NCBI GenBank assembly: GCA_913054485.1
Contig: CAJXHQ010000164.1
Span: 1 to 6,963, forward strand
DNA from: an uncultured Paracoccaceae bacterium
GTDB taxonomy: Bacteria; Pseudomonadota; Alphaproteobacteria; Rhodobacterales; Rhodobacteraceae
Direction: 5' to 3'
Length of the DNA stretch: 6,963 nt
The translations under genes and the position numbers were made by a program. The notes under the pieces are model-generated. The model did not search any database. It was given only the letters and a program-made list of their open reading frames with translations, and was not told the DNA's origin. Below are positions 1 through 6,045 of the stretch, one piece after another (the stretch's first letter is position 1; every line of letters begins with the position of its first letter).

Positions 1-205
1 AGAAATAGACAACGAAATCGGTGCCATAGTATTCCACCCGCAGTTTCGGGTCACCGACGTTATCCTCTGTCACCTCCACCGAAGCCCCTTCGTCCCGGAA
101 GAAGCGGGCGATGCTGTCGGAGCTGCTGGCCACGATTTCATAGGCATGGGCCGATGCAGGAAGAGCAGCCAAAGCGGCCGCTGCAATAACTTTTTTCACA
201 GTCAT
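1..205 (-). CDS. YbjN-like secreted protein, 5' part (runs off the left edge)
   Basis: This open frame was read by hand from the minus strand. It begins at ATG (205-203) and stays open for 68 codons to the window edge, so the C-terminus is missing. A good ribosome site (AAGGGGA) sits about 6 bases upstream. The N-terminus MTVKKVIAAAALAALPASAHA is a typical Sec signal peptide (two lysines, an Ala-rich core, an A-H-A cleavage site), so the mature protein should be periplasmic or secreted. The mature part contains V-G-D-P-K-L at residues 50-55, then Y-Y-G-T-D-F-V-V-Y-F. This resembles the start of YbjN-family (PF10722-type) domains, where a GDPK motif precedes a G-x-x-F-x-x-Y-F strand. Biochemical function is not established for the secreted alphaproteobacterial members. 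It lies 80 bp downstream of the neighbouring minus-strand gene and could share its transcript or use a weak promoter in the gap (TTGAGC, 17 bases, TAGCTT). The gene is clear; the family call is moderate because only the N-terminal part is visible. Confidence 0.72.
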   Translation of the reverse strand, partial: MTVKKVIAAAALAALPASAHAYEIVASSSDSIARFFRDEGASVEVTEDNVGDPKLRVEYYGTDFVVYF

Positions 206-285
206 AATTGTCCCCTTGGATTTCTGAACCCAAGCTATTCGGGCGGCTGCGCCTGCTCAACCCCTGCAATGTCCAAGAATGAAAA

Positions 286-603
286 TTATGGCCGGATGCC
301 AAAACGGAACCGCACCCGGATGCGGCCTTGGGCCTGACGGTCGATCAGCATCAGTTCCTCCCCCCGGAAGGCCAGATCGCAATTGTTGCGGCCGCCGGGC
401 AAGTCAAGGCAAAGCAATCCATCCTGCCGGACCTCCAACAGACCCAAGGAAGGGGCATCAAACAGATCGTAGCTGTCCCGCCCCTCCTCCGCGCCGGCTG
501 TCTCCGGCGGGGACAGTGCCAGTGCGGCAGGCTGCAACTGCCAGTCCTGCGCACACACTGGGGCAGCGCACAGGCCAAGGACCAAGGCGGATTTGAGAAA
601 CAT
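286..603 (-). CDS. Small secreted protein of unknown function
   Basis: A complete 105-residue frame from ATG (603-601) to TAA (288-286). The first 18-19 residues (M-F-L-K, then S-A-L-V-L-G-L, ending P-V-C-A before Q-D) form a Sec signal peptide with a plausible cleavage after Ala18. The lipobox rule is not met, so it is not a lipoprotein. The mature chain of about 87 residues is acidic in its first half (E-E-G-R-D-S-Y-D-L-F-D) and basic at its end (R-I-R-V-R-F-R-F-G-I-R-P). It has two cysteines, at residues 65 and 75, which could form a periplasmic disulfide. I recognise no domain. The gene begins 53 bp after the smc stop on the same strand and shows no clear Shine-Dalgarno sequence, so it may be read from the smc transcript. 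The signal peptide at the first ATG argues for a real gene and this start, even though overlapping frames exist on both strands. Function unknown. Confidence 0.6.
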   Translation of the reverse strand: MFLKSALVLGLCAAPVCAQDWQLQPAALALSPPETAGAEEGRDSYDLFDAPSLGLLEVRQDGLLCLDLPGGRNNCDLAFRGEELMLIDRQAQGRIRVRFRFGIRP

Positions 604-656
604 GGTTTTGAAGTAGGCCGGTTTCCGCCGGTGGCACGGCTTTTGCCCTGTTCTGA

Positions 657-3600
657 TCAGGCAACCAGCGCTTCGGCTTTCTTCAAATCGACCGAGACCA
701 ACTGACTAACCCCCTGTTCCTGCATGGTAACCCCGAACAGCCGGTCCATCCGCGCCATGGTCACCGCGTGGTGGGTAATGATCAGGAAGCGGGTGTCGGT
801 CTGGCGGCACATCTCATCCAGCAGATCGCAGAAGCGGGTAACATTGGCATCGTCCAGCGGCGCATCGACCTCATCCAGCACACAGATCGGAGCCGGGTTG
901 CACAGGAACACGGCAAAGATCAGCGCCATGGCGGTCAGCGTCTGCTCGCCGCCCGACAGCAGCGAGAGCGTCGAAAGTTTCTTACCCGGCGGCTGGCACA
1001 TGATTTCCAGCCCGGCATCCAGCGGATCATCGCTTCCCACCAACACCAGGTTGGCCTCGCCGCCGCCAAAGAGGTGTTTGAACAGCAAGGCAAAGCTGGT
1101 GTTCACCTCTTCAAAAGCGGTCAGCAGCCGTTCGCGCCCCTCACGGTTGAGGCTGTTGATCCCTGCGCGCAGGGTTTTCACCGCCTCCTCCAGGTCGGAT
1201 TTCTCCGTCACCAGCGTGCCGTGTTCTTCCTCCACCTCGCGGGCGTCCTCCTCGGCGCGCAGGTTCACCGCGCCCAGGGCATCGCGCTGGCGCTTGTGGC
1301 GGTTCACCTCCGCCTCCAGCTCTTCGGCCGTTGGCATGGCCTCGGGGTCTGCGTCCAGCTGGTTCAACAGCTGCGCCGGGGTCAGCTGCTGTTCCTCGGC
1401 AATGCGTTCGGCGGCTTGCAGCACGGTTTCGCGCGCAGCCTCGGAGAGAGCTTCGGCCCGCGCCCGCGCCTCGCGTCCTTCCGAGGCCAGCCGCTCTGAA
1501 TCGCGTTCGTTCTGGACAGCCGTTCGCAGGGCAGTTTCTGCCGTTACCAGCGCATCGGTGGCGTCGGCCTTGCGGCTCTCTGCATCTTCGATGGCCGCGT
1601 TCAGCTCTTCGCGCTTTTCGGCAATCTCGGCGGGTTGCTCATGCGCCTCTTCCAGCGCCTCCTGGCTCTCTTCGCGCCGCTCGGCCAGTTCGCTGATCCG
1701 GCGTTCGGCGGTCTCCAGCCGGTGTTTCCAGCCCGATAGTTCCTTGGTGACCTGCTGCGTCCGCTTGATGCGCGCCTCGCCCTCGCGGCGCAGCTCGTCC
1801 TGCGCAGACCGGTGCGTTAGCATGGTAATCCGTGCGGCCTCCACGGTCTGTTTGATATGCTCCACCGCCGCCCGTGCACTGCCGAGGTCACCCAGTTCTG
1901 CCAGCGCCGCCTCGGCCTTGTTCAATTCCAGCCGCGCAGCCAGCGCATCTTCTCCGTGGCGCGCCACGGCAATACCAAGCGTCTCCAGCTTGCCGCCGGC
2001 AAGGTTCCGGTCGGCCTCTGCCCGGCTCAGCGCCCGCGCCGCTTCAGCAACACGCTGATCCGCAGTGCGGCGCGCCTGACGGGCGGCATGATCCGCCTGC
2101 GAGGCGGCTTCCAGATCCTGCATCAGCCGCTCATGGGCGTCCCGCGCCCCATCAGCCTTGGCCCCGACACGCTCCATCTCCTGCTTCAGGGCTTCCAGCC
2201 GGTTCAGCTGCTCCAGCCTGAGCGCCGCGGCGCTTGGCGCGTCTTCGGCCCAGGCACGGAACCCGTCCCAGCGCCACAGGTCGCCCTCCTGCGAGACCAG
2301 CCGCTGGCCGGGCAGAAGCTGCGGCTGCAAACGCCGCGCTGTGTCGCTGTCGCACAGACCGATCTGGGCGATCCGGCGGCTCAGCCGGTCGGGACCGGAG
2401 ACATGCAACGCCAGCGGATCCGCCCCCTCGGGCAGCGATGCATCACGGCTGTAGCCCGGCAGCTTCACCCAGCCGGTCGGCCCGTCCACATCGGCCATCG
2501 GCGCGCGCAGATCGTCCGACAGCGCGGCCCCAAGCGCCTTTTCATAGCCCGGCTCCACCCGCAGCTCATCCATCACCTGGCCGCCCTCAGCGGTGTCGCG
2601 CTCCACCAGTTTCGCCAGCGCCGTCACCTCGGCACGCAGGGCACCGAGCTCCCCCTCCGCTTCCGAGCGCTGGGCGCGGGCCTCGGCCTCGCGCGACTGC
2701 AATTCCGTACGGGCCTCGTCAGCGGCGGCAAGCTGTTCTTCCGCAATCTCCGCGCCTTCGCGGGTCTCTTCCTCGGCCTCCACTGCGGCTTCGAAACGCG
2801 CCTCGGCTTCGGTCAGCGCAGCCTGTGCTTCCGCCGCAGCCGCCTGTGCCCGCGCGCCTTCGCCCTCGGCCCGTTCTGTGGCGCGGCGGTAGTCTTCGAC
2901 CAGGCGGCCGGCCGACTGGTGACGGGCCGCAAGCCGGGCCACATCTTCGGTCACCTGCGACAGGTGATCCTCGCGCGATTGCAGGATGAGCGCACTTTCA
3001 CCTGCCAGGTCCATGGCCTCGGACAGCTTGTCGTCGTGGCCCTCGCCGGCCTTGGACAGCTCGCGCTGCTCCCATTCCAATCTTTCGATGGTTTCTCCGG
3101 CGTCCCGGTTCAACCCGGTCTCACGGTCGATATCGCGGCCCAGCTGGGCGATCCGGTTGGTCAGCGTCTCTATCGCTTGGCGCGCCTGCGCCTCCTGATC
3201 GCCGAGCGCGTCGCGCTGCACTGCCAGCCGCTGCAGCACTGCGGCAGCAATGGCCTCCTCTTCGCGCAGCGGCGGCAGGCTCTGCTCGGCCTCGGCCCGC
3301 TTGGCCGCAGCCGCCCGGGCAAGCGCTTCGCCCTGAGCTGCTTGCGCCAGGCGCAGCCGCAGCGCATCTTCAGCTGCCTGCCTTGCGTCATCCGCTTCGC
3401 GCCAGCGGCGGTAGAGCAGCATGCCCTCGGCGCGGCGCAGCTGCTCGCCGATGTCACGGTAGCGCTGCGCCTGACGGGCCTGGCGCGCCAGCTGCGCAAG
3501 CTGGCTGGCGAGCTGCTCGATCACATCATCGACGCGCAGCAGGTTCTGCTCGGTGCCTTTCAGTTTCAGCTCCGCCTCGTGACGGCGCTGGTAGAGGCCG

Positions 3601-4112
3601 GAAATCCCGGCCGCCTCTTCCAGCACCCGGCGGCGGGCCTTGGGTTTGGCGTTGATCAGCTCGGCAATCTGCCCCTGCCGCACCAGCGCCGGGCTGTGCG
3701 CCCCGGTCGAGGCATCGGCAAACAGCATCTGAATGTCACGCGCCCGCACGTCCTTGCCGTTGGCCTTGTAGGCGCTGCCCACATCGCGGGTGATACGGCG
3801 AATGATGTCGATCTGGTCGCTTTCGTTGAAGCCTGAGGGCGCAAGCCTCTCGGTGTTATCCAGCTGCAGCGAGACTTCGGCGAAATTGCGCGCGGGCCGC
3901 GAGGCAGCCCCGGCAAAGATCACATCTTCCATACCGCCGCCACGCATCGCCTTGGGGCGGTTTTCCCCCATCACCCAGCGCAGCGCCTCCAACAGGTTCG
4001 ACTTGCCGCAACCGTTCGGGCCCACCACACCGGTCAGACCATCCGCGATGATCAGATCGGTCGGATCCACAAAGCTTTTGAAGCCGGTGAGCCTGAGTTT
4101 GGAGAAGCGCAA
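657..4112 (-). CDS. smc: Chromosome segregation protein SMC (condensin ATPase)
   Basis: SMC is the ATPase core of the bacterial SMC-ScpA-ScpB condensin, which loops and organises DNA on the nucleoid so that sister chromosomes separate. The 1151-residue protein shows the whole architecture. An N-terminal ATPase half carries Walker A G-P-N-G-C-G-K-S (31-38) and the R-Q-G-Q-I ... E-E-A-A-G-I-S region (145-171). A first coiled coil spans about 175-510. A hinge spans about 513-620 (VEPGYEKAL to EGDLWRWDGF). A second coiled coil runs to about 940, followed by a conserved L-G-A-V-N-L stretch. The C-terminal ATPase half has signature L-S-G-G-E-Q (1052-1057), Walker B V-L-D-E-V-D (1078-1083) and D-loop A-P-L-D-D. 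All catalytic motifs are intact. The start is TTG (4112-4110): it begins the expected M-R-F-S-K-L-R-L-x-G-F-K-S-F sequence, and no ATG, GTG or other TTG lies between it and the upstream in-frame TAG. The best nearby ribosome site is a weak AGG, and a stronger GAGGA is 18 bases away. No scpA or scpB is in view. Confidence 0.98.
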   Translation of the reverse strand: MRFSKLRLTGFKSFVDPTDLIIADGLTGVVGPNGCGKSNLLEALRWVMGENRPKAMRGGGMEDVIFAGAASRPARNFAEVSLQLDNTERLAPSGFNESDQIDIIRRITRDVGSAYKANGKDVRARDIQMLFADASTGAHSPALVRQGQIAELINAKPKARRRVLEEAAGISGLYQRRHEAELKLKGTEQNLLRVDDVIEQLASQLAQLARQARQAQRYRDIGEQLRRAEGMLLYRRWREADDARQAAEDALRLRLAQAAQGEALARAAAAKRAEAEQSLPPLREEEAIAAAVLQRLAVQRDALGDQEAQARQAIETLTNRIAQLGRDIDRETGLNRDAGETIERLEWEQRELSKAGEGHDDKLSEAMDLAGESALILQSREDHLSQVTEDVARLAARHQSAGRLVEDYRRATERAEGEGARAQAAAAEAQAALTEAEARFEAAVEAEEETREGAEIAEEQLAAADEARTELQSREAEARAQRSEAEGELGALRAEVTALAKLVERDTAEGGQVMDELRVEPGYEKALGAALSDDLRAPMADVDGPTGWVKLPGYSRDASLPEGADPLALHVSGPDRLSRRIAQIGLCDSDTARRLQPQLLPGQRLVSQEGDLWRWDGFRAWAEDAPSAAALRLEQLNRLEALKQEMERVGAKADGARDAHERLMQDLEAASQADHAARQARRTADQRVAEAARALSRAEADRNLAGGKLETLGIAVARHGEDALAARLELNKAEAALAELGDLGSARAAVEHIKQTVEAARITMLTHRSAQDELRREGEARIKRTQQVTKELSGWKHRLETAERRISELAERREESQEALEEAHEQPAEIAEKREELNAAIEDAESRKADATDALVTAETALRTAVQNERDSERLASEGREARARAEALSEAARETVLQAAERIAEEQQLTPAQLLNQLDADPEAMPTAEELEAEVNRHKRQRDALGAVNLRAEEDAREVEEEHGTLVTEKSDLEEAVKTLRAGINSLNREGRERLLTAFEEVNTSFALLFKHLFGGGEANLVLVGSDDPLDAGLEIMCQPPGKKLSTLSLLSGGEQTLTAMALIFAVFLCNPAPICVLDEVDAPLDDANVTRFCDLLDEMCRQTDTRFLIITHHAVTMARMDRLFGVTMQEQGVSQLVSVDLKKAEALVA

Positions 4113-4127
4113 ATGCGGGCCTGTTTT

Positions 4128-4132
4128 GATTC
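4128..4132. promoter_or_regulatory. GANTC site (CcrM-type methylation target) in the smc leader
   Basis: GATTC, 15 bases upstream of the smc start codon. GANTC is the target of the cell-cycle-timed adenine methyltransferase CcrM, which is widespread in alphaproteobacteria. The site is certain as a sequence; its use is inferred. Confidence 0.35.
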
Positions 4133-4159
4133 CTCGTTGCTTAAAGCGTGCCGGGTCAG

Positions 4160-4180
4160 CCCCCTGCGAGTCAACGGGGG
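4160..4180 (-). other. GC-rich hairpin in the smc 5' leader
   Basis: On the smc-sense strand CCCCC (4180-4176) and GGGGG (4164-4160) flank an 11-base loop, giving a five-pair all-GC stem in the predicted untranslated leader, about 48 bases before the start codon. A second CCCCC run (4208-4204) could pair with the same G run, so two mutually exclusive folds are possible. There is no following U tract, so it is not an intrinsic terminator. Its role is unknown. Confidence 0.35.
4168..4172. promoter_or_regulatory. Second GANTC site in the smc leader
   Basis: GAGTC, in the loop of the GC-rich hairpin of the smc leader and 40 bases from the other GANTC site. By eye I count only five GANTC sites in the window, so two within 45 bases stands out. 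Confidence 0.35.
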
Positions 4181-4216
4181 AACCCTCAAAATCAAGGAAA
4201 CAAGGGGGTCCGTGCC

Positions 4217-4245
4217 ACTATATCTTGTGGATAACTCCCTGAAAC
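4217..4245 (-). promoter_or_regulatory. Candidate smc promoter
   Basis: On the minus strand TATAGT (4222-4217) matches the -10 consensus at five of six positions. Seventeen bases upstream is GTTTCA (4245-4240), a poor -35 (three of six). It lies in the only sizeable gap upstream of smc. It would give a leader of roughly 100 bases. A poor -35 is compatible with a regulated promoter. No start site has been mapped, so this is a candidate only. Confidence 0.4.
4226..4234 (-). promoter_or_regulatory. Perfect DnaA box upstream of smc
   Basis: The minus strand reads TTATCCACA, the strong form of the DnaA-binding consensus. It sits within the spacer of the candidate smc promoter, three bases upstream of TATAGT, where bound DnaA would compete with RNA polymerase or influence it. 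It is a lone box, without the cluster, AT-rich region or neighbouring dnaA/dnaN-type genes of a replication origin. A regulatory role is inferred. Confidence 0.5.
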
Positions 4246-4262
4246 GCGCGGATGCACGCCTT

Positions 4263-4682
4263 TCAGTAGGCGTAACAGTCGAAGTCCGTGTAACTACGCC
4301 CGGTGTGTTCAAAAGCCCAGTCACTCACCCCGACACAGTCGCAGCTGCGGATCAGCGCGTCCAGCCAAAGAGGGTTCACCCGCTCCTCCGGAGCGTCGCT
4401 GCAATCCAAAATGCCGGTGACAACCGCCTGATCGCCCAGCACGCCTTCCACCTCGCAGCCCGAAGCTTTGGCCATGGCAAAGGCCGCACGCGGGCCGATG
4501 GGACCCAGCCTTGGGGCATATTGGGAATTGATCCGGATCGCCTCGGCCAGCTCGCCGCGCACACGGACATCGAAGGTGCTGCCCGCCACCTGCAGCCGCA
4601 CCGGATCGACGTCCTGAAACGGACGGCCAGGCGTGTTGCAGGCCGCAAGAAGCAAAAGGAAGGGGACTATAAAATACCGCAT
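4263..4682 (-). CDS. Cysteine-rich lipoprotein of unknown function
   Basis: A 139-residue protein from ATG (4682-4680) to TGA (4265-4263). The frame is open further upstream to 4778, but the longer forms overlap the aminotransferase gene and bury the signal sequence, whereas this start gives M-R-Y-F-I-V-P-F-L-L-L-L-A-A-C. That is a short charged end, a hydrophobic core and a valid lipobox L-A-A-C with Cys15 as the lipid-modified residue. A GGGAG about 10 bases upstream is a modest ribosome site. The mature protein has five more cysteines (76, 94, 114, 116, 136), including an S-C-D-C-V-G pair and an aromatic D-F-D-C-Y-A-Y tail, so disulfides in the periplasm are likely. There is no Asp at position +2 after Cys15 (Asn instead), which favours outer-membrane sorting by the usual Lol rule. 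I do not recognise the family. It lies 52 bp after the aminotransferase stop, on the same strand, and 150 bp before smc. Confidence 0.75.
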   Translation of the reverse strand: MRYFIVPFLLLLAACNTPGRPFQDVDPVRLQVAGSTFDVRVRGELAEAIRINSQYAPRLGPIGPRAAFAMAKASGCEVEGVLGDQAVVTGILDCSDAPEERVNPLWLDALIRSCDCVGVSDWAFEHTGRSYTDFDCYAY

Positions 4683-4710
4683 GACAGAACCGCTCCCAGC
4701 CTGCCCTATC

Positions 4711-4718
4711 ATGGTTAA
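4711..4718 (-). promoter_or_regulatory. CtrA-type half-site upstream of the lipoprotein gene
   Basis: The minus strand reads TTAACCAT (preceded by G), identical to the 8-base half-site recognised by CtrA, a response regulator conserved in alphaproteobacteria and linked to cell cycle, motility and gene transfer. It lies in the 52-bp gap between the aminotransferase stop and the lipoprotein start, about 28 bases before the ATG. There is no TTAA-N7-TTAA full site. It may be chance; the location is what makes it worth noting. Confidence 0.3.
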
Positions 4719-4734
4719 CAAAGCCTTGCCGCGA

Positions 4735-5934
4735 TTAAGCCCGCAGCAGGCGGCCCAGCCGGGCAATGCCCTCGGCAATCGCAGCGTGGTTAGAGTTTGA
4801 AAAGCTCAGTCGGATCGTATTGGCGCCGGAGCCATCGGCGAAAAAGGCCTGACCGGGCACGAAGGCCAGCTTTTCGGTCTCGATCGCGCGGGCCAGCAGC
4901 TGGCCGCCATCGGCACCCTCGGGCAGAGTGACCCAGATGAACATGCCGCCCGCGGGGCGGGTCCAGGTGACGCCGTCAGGCATATGCTCGTCCAGAGCCG
5001 CGAGCATGGCATCCCGCCGGCGGCTGTAGACAGCGCGAAGCTGTTCGCAATGGGCATCGAACATGGACCGCGCCACCTCATGCACCGCCATCTGGTTCAG
5101 CGTTGCAGTGTGCAGATCCGCCGCCTGTTTCATCAGCACCAGCTTTGAGATCACCGGTTTGGCTGCAACCACCCATCCCAGCCGCAGCCCCGGCGACAAG
5201 GTTTTGGAAAACGACCCGCAATAGATCGTCCGGCAGTCTTCCAGGCTGCCTTTCCGGGCAATCTCCGTCGCCAGGATGGGCGGGACCGGCGTGCCGTCAT
5301 AGCGCAGCGCCTGATAGGCCGCATCCTCGATCACCGCACAGTTCAGCTCCTCCGCAAGGTCCAGCACCCGCTCGCGCCCGGCCTGATCCAAAGTCTCCCC
5401 GGTCGGGTTGGCGAAGTCCGGCGAAAGATAGGCGAATTTCACCGCCCCTTCGCCGGCGCCCTCGGCGTAGCTGGCGGTGGTTCGGTTGCCCTCCGGGGAC
5501 AGCTGATCATACCGGGGTTCGTAGGCGCTGAAGGCCGCCAGCGCGCCAAGGTAGGTAGGCCAGCCGACCAGCGCGGTATCGCCGGGTGACAAAAACATCT
5601 TACCCAGGTAATCCAACGCCTGCTGAGAACCAGAGGTGATCAGGATGTTGGCCGGATCGCAGGGCACGCCGATTTCGGCCATCCCGCCTGCCAGCCACTG
5701 GCGCAGAGGCATGTGGCCTTCACTGGCAGAATATTGCAGCGCCTGCGCCTGATGCTGGGGGGAAAGCGCCCTTCTGCAGGCCTCGGCAAAAGCATCCGAA
5801 GGGAACAGGGCCGGGTCGGGAATGCCGCCGGCAAAGGAAATGATGCCCGGCTGGTCCAGCAGTTTCAGCAACTCGCGGATTTCCGATGCCTTCATTCGTG
5901 ACATCCGGGTAGCAAACAGGTCCTGCAGAGTCAT
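4735..5934 (-). CDS. PLP-dependent aminotransferase (ARO8/LysN-like, fold type I)
   Basis: A complete 399-residue class I/II aminotransferase of the free-standing ARO8/LysN branch (no N-terminal GntR domain, unlike MocR proteins). These enzymes move an amino group between an amino acid and a 2-oxo acid in the cytoplasm; relatives act on 2-aminoadipate, aromatic or branched-chain amino acids. Visible landmarks are I-S-F-A-G-G-I-P-D near the N-terminus (32-40), the cofactor-phosphate loop S-G-S-Q-Q-A (101-106), N-P-T-G (176-179, Asn176 near the PLP O3'), V-I-E-D-A-A-Y (201-207, Asp204 for the pyridine nitrogen), the Schiff-base lysine Lys244 in S-F-S-K-T-L-S-P-G-L-R, and the substrate-carboxylate arginine Arg375 in N-T-I-R-L-S. 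All are intact, so it should be active; the substrate cannot be read from sequence. ATG at 5934 has a strong AAAGGAG ribosome site six bases upstream. It is divergent from the GntR/FadR-type regulator, with operator-like repeats over its probable promoter. Confidence 0.95.
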   Translation of the reverse strand: MTLQDLFATRMSRMKASEIRELLKLLDQPGIISFAGGIPDPALFPSDAFAEACRRALSPQHQAQALQYSASEGHMPLRQWLAGGMAEIGVPCDPANILITSGSQQALDYLGKMFLSPGDTALVGWPTYLGALAAFSAYEPRYDQLSPEGNRTTASYAEGAGEGAVKFAYLSPDFANPTGETLDQAGRERVLDLAEELNCAVIEDAAYQALRYDGTPVPPILATEIARKGSLEDCRTIYCGSFSKTLSPGLRLGWVVAAKPVISKLVLMKQAADLHTATLNQMAVHEVARSMFDAHCEQLRAVYSRRRDAMLAALDEHMPDGVTWTRPAGGMFIWVTLPEGADGGQLLARAIETEKLAFVPGQAFFADGSGANTIRLSFSNSNHAAIAEGIARLGRLLRA

Positions 5935-5960
5935 CGGCCTCTCCTTTGATGTTGAATGTT

Positions 5961-5972
5961 ACCCTTACGGGT
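5961..5972 (-). other. Small GNRA-type hairpin in the aminotransferase leader
   Basis: On the sense (minus) strand ACCC-GTAA-GGGT forms a four-pair stem closed by GUAA, a GNRA tetraloop, in the predicted untranslated leader about 26 bases before the ATG. It is short and could be chance. No terminator tract follows. Confidence 0.2.
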
Positions 5973-5983
5973 GTCGAAGTTTA

Positions 5984-6004
5984 GTCAATATTGCTGACCA
6001 ATAT
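5984..6004. repeat. Operator-like dyad, copy 1 (over the aminotransferase -10)
   Basis: This is one of two direct copies, 39 bp apart, identical at 20 of 21 positions. Inside it, ATATTGCTGACCAATAT (5988-6004) is a near-perfect 17-bp dyad: seven of eight base pairs match around the central G at 5996. Size, symmetry and ATTGnT/ACCAAT arms resemble operators of GntR/FadR-family repressors, and such a regulator is encoded next door. Copy 1 overlaps the candidate -10 of the aminotransferase promoter. Confidence 0.65.
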
Positions 6005-6027
6005 GTTCACCCGCAACTTTATGTCAA
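6000..6027 (-). promoter_or_regulatory. Candidate aminotransferase promoter
   Basis: The minus strand has a perfect -35 TTGACA (6027-6022), then 16 bases, then CATATT (6005-6000; four of six -10 matches). This is the best promoter match in the divergent gap. The -35 lies in dyad copy 2 and the -10 in copy 1, so a protein bound at the repeats would block polymerase. The predicted leader is about 60 bases. Confidence 0.55.
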
Positions 6028-6045
6028 TACTGCTGACCAATATTG
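6023..6045. repeat. Operator-like dyad, copy 2 (over the aminotransferase -35)
   Basis: The second copy differs from copy 1 at one base in the shared 21 (C at 6030). Around the centre at 6035, eight of ten base pairs match, and the dyad extends outward to CAATA/TATTG (6025-6045), further than in copy 1. It overlaps the TTGACA -35 element. Placement of both copies in the divergent gap supports operator function. Confidence 0.65.

Noticed and set aside
611..640. Intrinsic terminator after smc (CCGG-rich inverted repeat)
   Set aside because: The stem is only about four pairs and no U tract follows on the transcribed strand.
146..705. Plus-strand open frames of 63-125 codons over the two small secreted-protein genes
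   Set aside because: They are shadows of minus-strand genes with signal peptides; translations are low-complexity and lack ribosome sites.
724..2058. A 444-codon plus-strand open frame opposite the smc C-terminal part
   Set aside because: Its Ser/Ala/Arg-rich translation is the complement of Glu/Ala/Arg-rich coiled coil; no start context or domain.
1857..3836. A 659-codon open frame on the plus strand, antisense to smc
   Set aside because: It lies wholly inside the smc coding region, whose identity is certain. The product is low-complexity (rich in Arg, Leu, Gln, Gly) with no motif. Long antisense frames are expected opposite GC-rich coiled-coil genes.
4113..4262. Replication origin, suggested by the DnaA box
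   Set aside because: Only one box, no AT-rich unwinding region and no origin-linked genes, so a regulatory box is more likely.
4113..4718. A 201-codon plus-strand frame across the smc promoter and lipoprotein
   Set aside because: It is antisense to a gene with a clear lipobox and crosses a likely promoter region; no recognisable domain.
4683..4778. A longer lipoprotein form starting at 4778 or at ATG 4712
   Set aside because: The 4778 start overlaps the aminotransferase gene, and both put extra residues before an otherwise perfect lipoprotein signal. The start at 4682 is preferred.
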